From the NCBI GenBank assembly GCA_009731375.1, contig BJOX01000002.1, positions 710,422 to 732,636 of the forward strand: a stretch of DNA of 22,215 nucleotides, written 5' to 3'. The notes under the pieces were generated by a model. It was not told the origin of the DNA, did not search any database, and worked only from the letters and a program-made list of their open reading frames with translations. Origin of the DNA: Paulinella micropora (Eukaryota > Cercozoa > Imbricatea > Euglyphida). Positions 1 through 22,215 of this stretch are shown one piece after another (position 1 is the stretch's first letter; each line of letters opens with the position of its first letter). Position numbers and translations under genes: made by a program.

Positions 1-44
<44 letters not shown>

Positions 45-46
<2 letters not shown>

Positions 47-83
47 GTTACCATATTGGCTTCGCCACACTTCTTTTGGATGC
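45..83 (-). pseudogene. Downstream echo of MTHFR exon 4
   Basis: Repeats the exon tail (IQKKCGEANM) and the GTAACATT donor of the exon at 169-205. The acceptor and first codons are replaced by GCATGTATGT-type sequence. No acceptor AG precedes it, so it is unlikely to be spliced in. Confidence 0.75.
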
Positions 84-168
84 ATGTATGTACATATGTG
101 TCTACATGCATACAAATTATAATTATATATATATATCTATATATATATATATATATATATAATGTTAC

Positions 169-5183
<5,015 letters not shown>

Positions 5184-5424
5184 CAAATCGGCTTCAAGCA
5201 AGACCTGAGATCTTGGGCATCTTGCTGCGTCCTTCGTTCAAGAACAAGCGGGGGTGCACACCGGTGACGGGAGATTTTCAGAGGCCCTTCAGTTTTTTAT
5301 TATTAGTCCTGAATATTTTGTATTTTACTTTTCATCCCATATCAACCCAGACCAAAGAGCAGATTTCCGGCTAGTTGTTGTTTTTCATTTTCCAGGGCGA
5401 GCGAGGCAAGCGGGCTGGAATAAT
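5184..5424. promoter_or_regulatory. Shared upstream region of two divergent genes
   Basis: Only 241 bp separate the MTHFR start codon from the epsin-like start codon, so both promoters or 5'UTRs must share this stretch. It is free of microsatellite. A good acceptor (TTTTTCATTTTCCAG, ending 5395) suggests a 5'UTR intron for the plus gene, with UTR exon sequence from 5396 to 5424. On the minus strand an AG at 5206-5205 could be the equivalent. No clear TATA box is seen. Confidence 0.5.
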
Positions 5425-20196
<14,772 letters not shown>

Positions 20197-20600
20197 AGGG
20201 ACGATAACAAAACAAAACTTAATTACAGAGCCCTTAGCCACCTCCGAGTTGGCCACGGAGAGATCCTTGCGCGACAGGAGAAGTTCCTAGTTCTTAACTA
20301 CAATGAGCAATGACTTCAAGTGCTTCGATCTCAGCCAATGCTGGTCGCTGTCGCTTGTGCAGTGGCTCGTTTGAAAGCTCTCGTCAAGAGCTTACTAGTG
20401 AGCTCAGTTACAGATTCTGGACACCAGTATTACTGAGAACGAAGCGCTTAAAACTAATTGCTCATTGCACTTAATAACTAGGAATGATAATGATGATGAT
20501 GATAATAATAATAATAATAATAATAATAATCATAATAATGATAATAATAATAAACAAGGTTAGATTGATTTTGCCACTTGAAATCCCACATCTCCTGTCT
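20197..20600 (+). other. 3' flank / probable 3'UTR of the epsin-like gene
   Basis: Unique sequence, then a GATAAT/TAA repeat (20486-20550) in which AATAAA at 20549-20554 could serve as a poly(A) signal. No other gene is seen downstream to the window end. Confidence 0.45.
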
Positions 20601-21240
20601 ACACGCGCAGTACACAAATTAGTAGGAAAGGAAAAAAAAAAGGGGGGGGGGTGAATAGTCGGCTACGGGTGCCACCAGCAAGAACACAACAACAACACCT
20701 TGAACAGCACCACCACCACCAGCTACAACATCAGTGCTAGTTTTTTTTTTTTCTCAATCCAGTGATTCCAAATCCCATTCACCGTCTGAGCTGATGATGC
20801 ACCATACTGACGATGTCGAAGAGGTATTAGTGTGGACATTCACGTGGCAAAACATTCAAACTGTGACCTCATCTTTCTCAATCACTATTTGAGATACGGA
20901 AATGCAGCGCACACCGTTGGAAAGCTCTTTTCCTAAGCTTTCCCATGCTGGCTTCAGATTTGTCGTATCACTGTGAGATTGAGGGAGAACGATGAGATCA
21001 AAGTTGGATAGTTTGCCACTTGAATGTCCACAGCAATAGAATCGTGCAACTTCGAAACTCATTTTCCTCAGTCATATTTTCCAGACCTGATGATGCTGAG
21101 CACCTTGATTGAAAGCTCTTGTCCTGAGCTCTCAAACGATGGTTTGGGCATGGTCATAAGCATAACGATTGAATAGAGAAGGATGAAATCAAAGTTGAAT
21201 GGTTTGACCATTTGAAATGCTAGTCGTCCATAGTATAATA
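20369..21240 (+). repeat. Diverged tandem units with GAAAGCTC...GAGCTYTC core
   Basis: Units near 20369, 20908 and 21100 share a GAAAGCTCTYGTCMTGAGCT-like short hairpin. Two of them share RAGAACGATGAGATCAAAGTT-like sequence and TTTGCCACTTGAAAT. GATGATGC motifs precede two units. Clearly related but well diverged; family unknown. Confidence 0.6.
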
Positions 21241-21279
21241 CTTCCTGCAGCCACTTGTCAGTCCGAGTGTTTTGAGGGT

Positions 21280-21747
21280 GAGATTTGTTACTCTATTAGT
21301 GATTATTAATAATATTGCAATAGACTGCCACTGAACTTTTTAAATATTACTTAAAACTTTTTTACAAGATACTGAGACTCCAATTATAAGATAGAATTTT
21401 TATATATAAATGTGGACCCAAAGTGTGTTAACGGTTGAATGTCGCCGATTATATATATTGATTTCTATCATTACTCCTATATACCGGAGTAAAAAACTTA
21501 AATTAATATTTATTAATATATATATTAAATATTAATATATACATGAAAAAAAAAAGTTGAAAGTATTAATATAAAAAAAGTTCAACGTATAAAACAAGTT
21601 AAAGCCGGGTATTACTATTAAAAAAGTTATGTGTATTAAAAAAGTTTAACTTTTTAATAAGATAGAACTTTCAACTTTTATAAAAAAAGAAAAAAATTTA
21701 TTAATATAGAGTTTGTGTGTTAACTTGAATGTCGCCGATTATATTAG

Positions 21748-21803
<56 letters not shown>
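21280..21803. repeat. AT-rich segment with direct repeat and (TA)n
   Basis: GTGTGTTAACGGTTGAATGTCG at 21423 and GTGTGTTAACTTGAATGTCG at 21715 are direct repeats around an AT-rich 290-bp stretch with AAAAAGTT and its complement AACTTTTT in alternation. (TA)n fills 21750-21803. No coding sequence is seen. Confidence 0.65.
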
Positions 21804-21806
<3 letters not shown>

Positions 21807-22215
21807 CATTTATGTTGGATAGACAGGTCTATGTTTTATATTATAAAATAAGCATTAGAAACATAAAAACACAACATAGGACACAACAAAAACAGACATT
21901 CAAACATATCAAAAACATATCTTTGTTTTACAAAAAACGACACATGAAGCACACTAAGAGAGATTTCAACGAAATTACAACAAAAAACACATTTTATTTC
22001 ATAAAATGGTATATATACTGCGTATATAATGTTTTTTGTTGTAATTTCGTTGAAATCTCTCTTAGTGTGCTTCATGTGTCGTTTTTTGTAAAACAAAGAT
22101 ATGTTTTTGATATGTTTGAATGTCTGTTTTTGTTGTGTCCTATGTTGTGTTTTTATGTTTCTAATGCTTATTTTATAATATAAAACATAGACCTGTCTAT
22201 CCAACATAAATGATC
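21804..22215. repeat. Perfect palindrome: 186-bp arms, 40-bp loop, at the window end
   Basis: Left arm 21804-21989 and right arm 22030-22215 appear to be exact reverse complements; the loop 21990-22029 is AT-rich. The mirror-image 123-residue open frames on each strand share about 57 N-terminal residues, a product of the palindrome, and resemble no protein I know. It is either a foldback/MITE inserted beside (TA)n or a hairpin artefact at a contig end. Confidence 0.85.

Noticed and set aside
21812-22207. Two 123-residue open frames, one on each strand
   Set aside because: Mirror images caused by the palindrome. AT-rich, Lys/Ile/Tyr-rich, no recognisable domain.

Overview
This window is eukaryotic nuclear DNA, most likely from an intron-rich protist, alga or other lower eukaryote; the sequence does not fix the lineage. 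The reasons are very short exons (33-161 nt apart from the last one), GT-AG introns and a eukaryote-specific ENTH-domain protein. There is no bacterial operon, tRNA, rRNA or CRISPR array. About 80-90% of the window is simple-sequence DNA: (TATC)n/(GATA)n, (TA)n, (CATA)n, (CT)n, (ATT)n, (TTTA)n, (TTCC)n, (ATC)n. It also holds six assembly gaps. Most long open frames here are translated microsatellites, not genes.

Two real genes sit head to head about 240 bp apart. On the minus strand, from 5183 leftwards and running off the left edge, are the first exons of methylenetetrahydrofolate reductase (MTHFR; exons 5183-5063, 3662-3600, 1045-1006, 205-169). On the plus strand, from 5425 to the stop at 20196, is an epsin-like endocytic adaptor. 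It has an ENTH domain (partly lost in the 932-bp gap at 7063-7994), then a low-complexity tail rich in DPF, DLF and NPF motifs, spread over at least 17 small exons. I joined exons by splice-site consensus, reading phase and similarity to the families; phases agree at every junction that could be tested except around 12100-12400.

The most striking feature is shared by both genes. Nearly every exon is accompanied by partial copies of itself embedded in the flanking microsatellite. Copies upstream of an intact exon keep the acceptor and the exon head. Copies downstream keep the exon tail and usually the donor side. I call these 'splice-edge echoes'. They look like tandem duplications with one breakpoint in intronic microsatellite and the other inside the exon. 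They leave many decoy splice sites, some with stop codons, and in one case a new symmetric 27-nt mini-exon. Over longer times the same process seems to have multiplied the DPF and DLF motif exons of the epsin gene.

Other elements: a 214-bp foldback MITE (11317-11530) with a TA duplication and a paralogous empty site 240 bp away; a 232-bp dispersed repeat in both genes (2528, 3291, and inverted at 18954); tandem diverged units with a GAAAGCTC core in the 3' flank (20369-21240); an AT-rich segment; and a perfect 186-bp-arm palindrome that ends exactly at the last base of the window.
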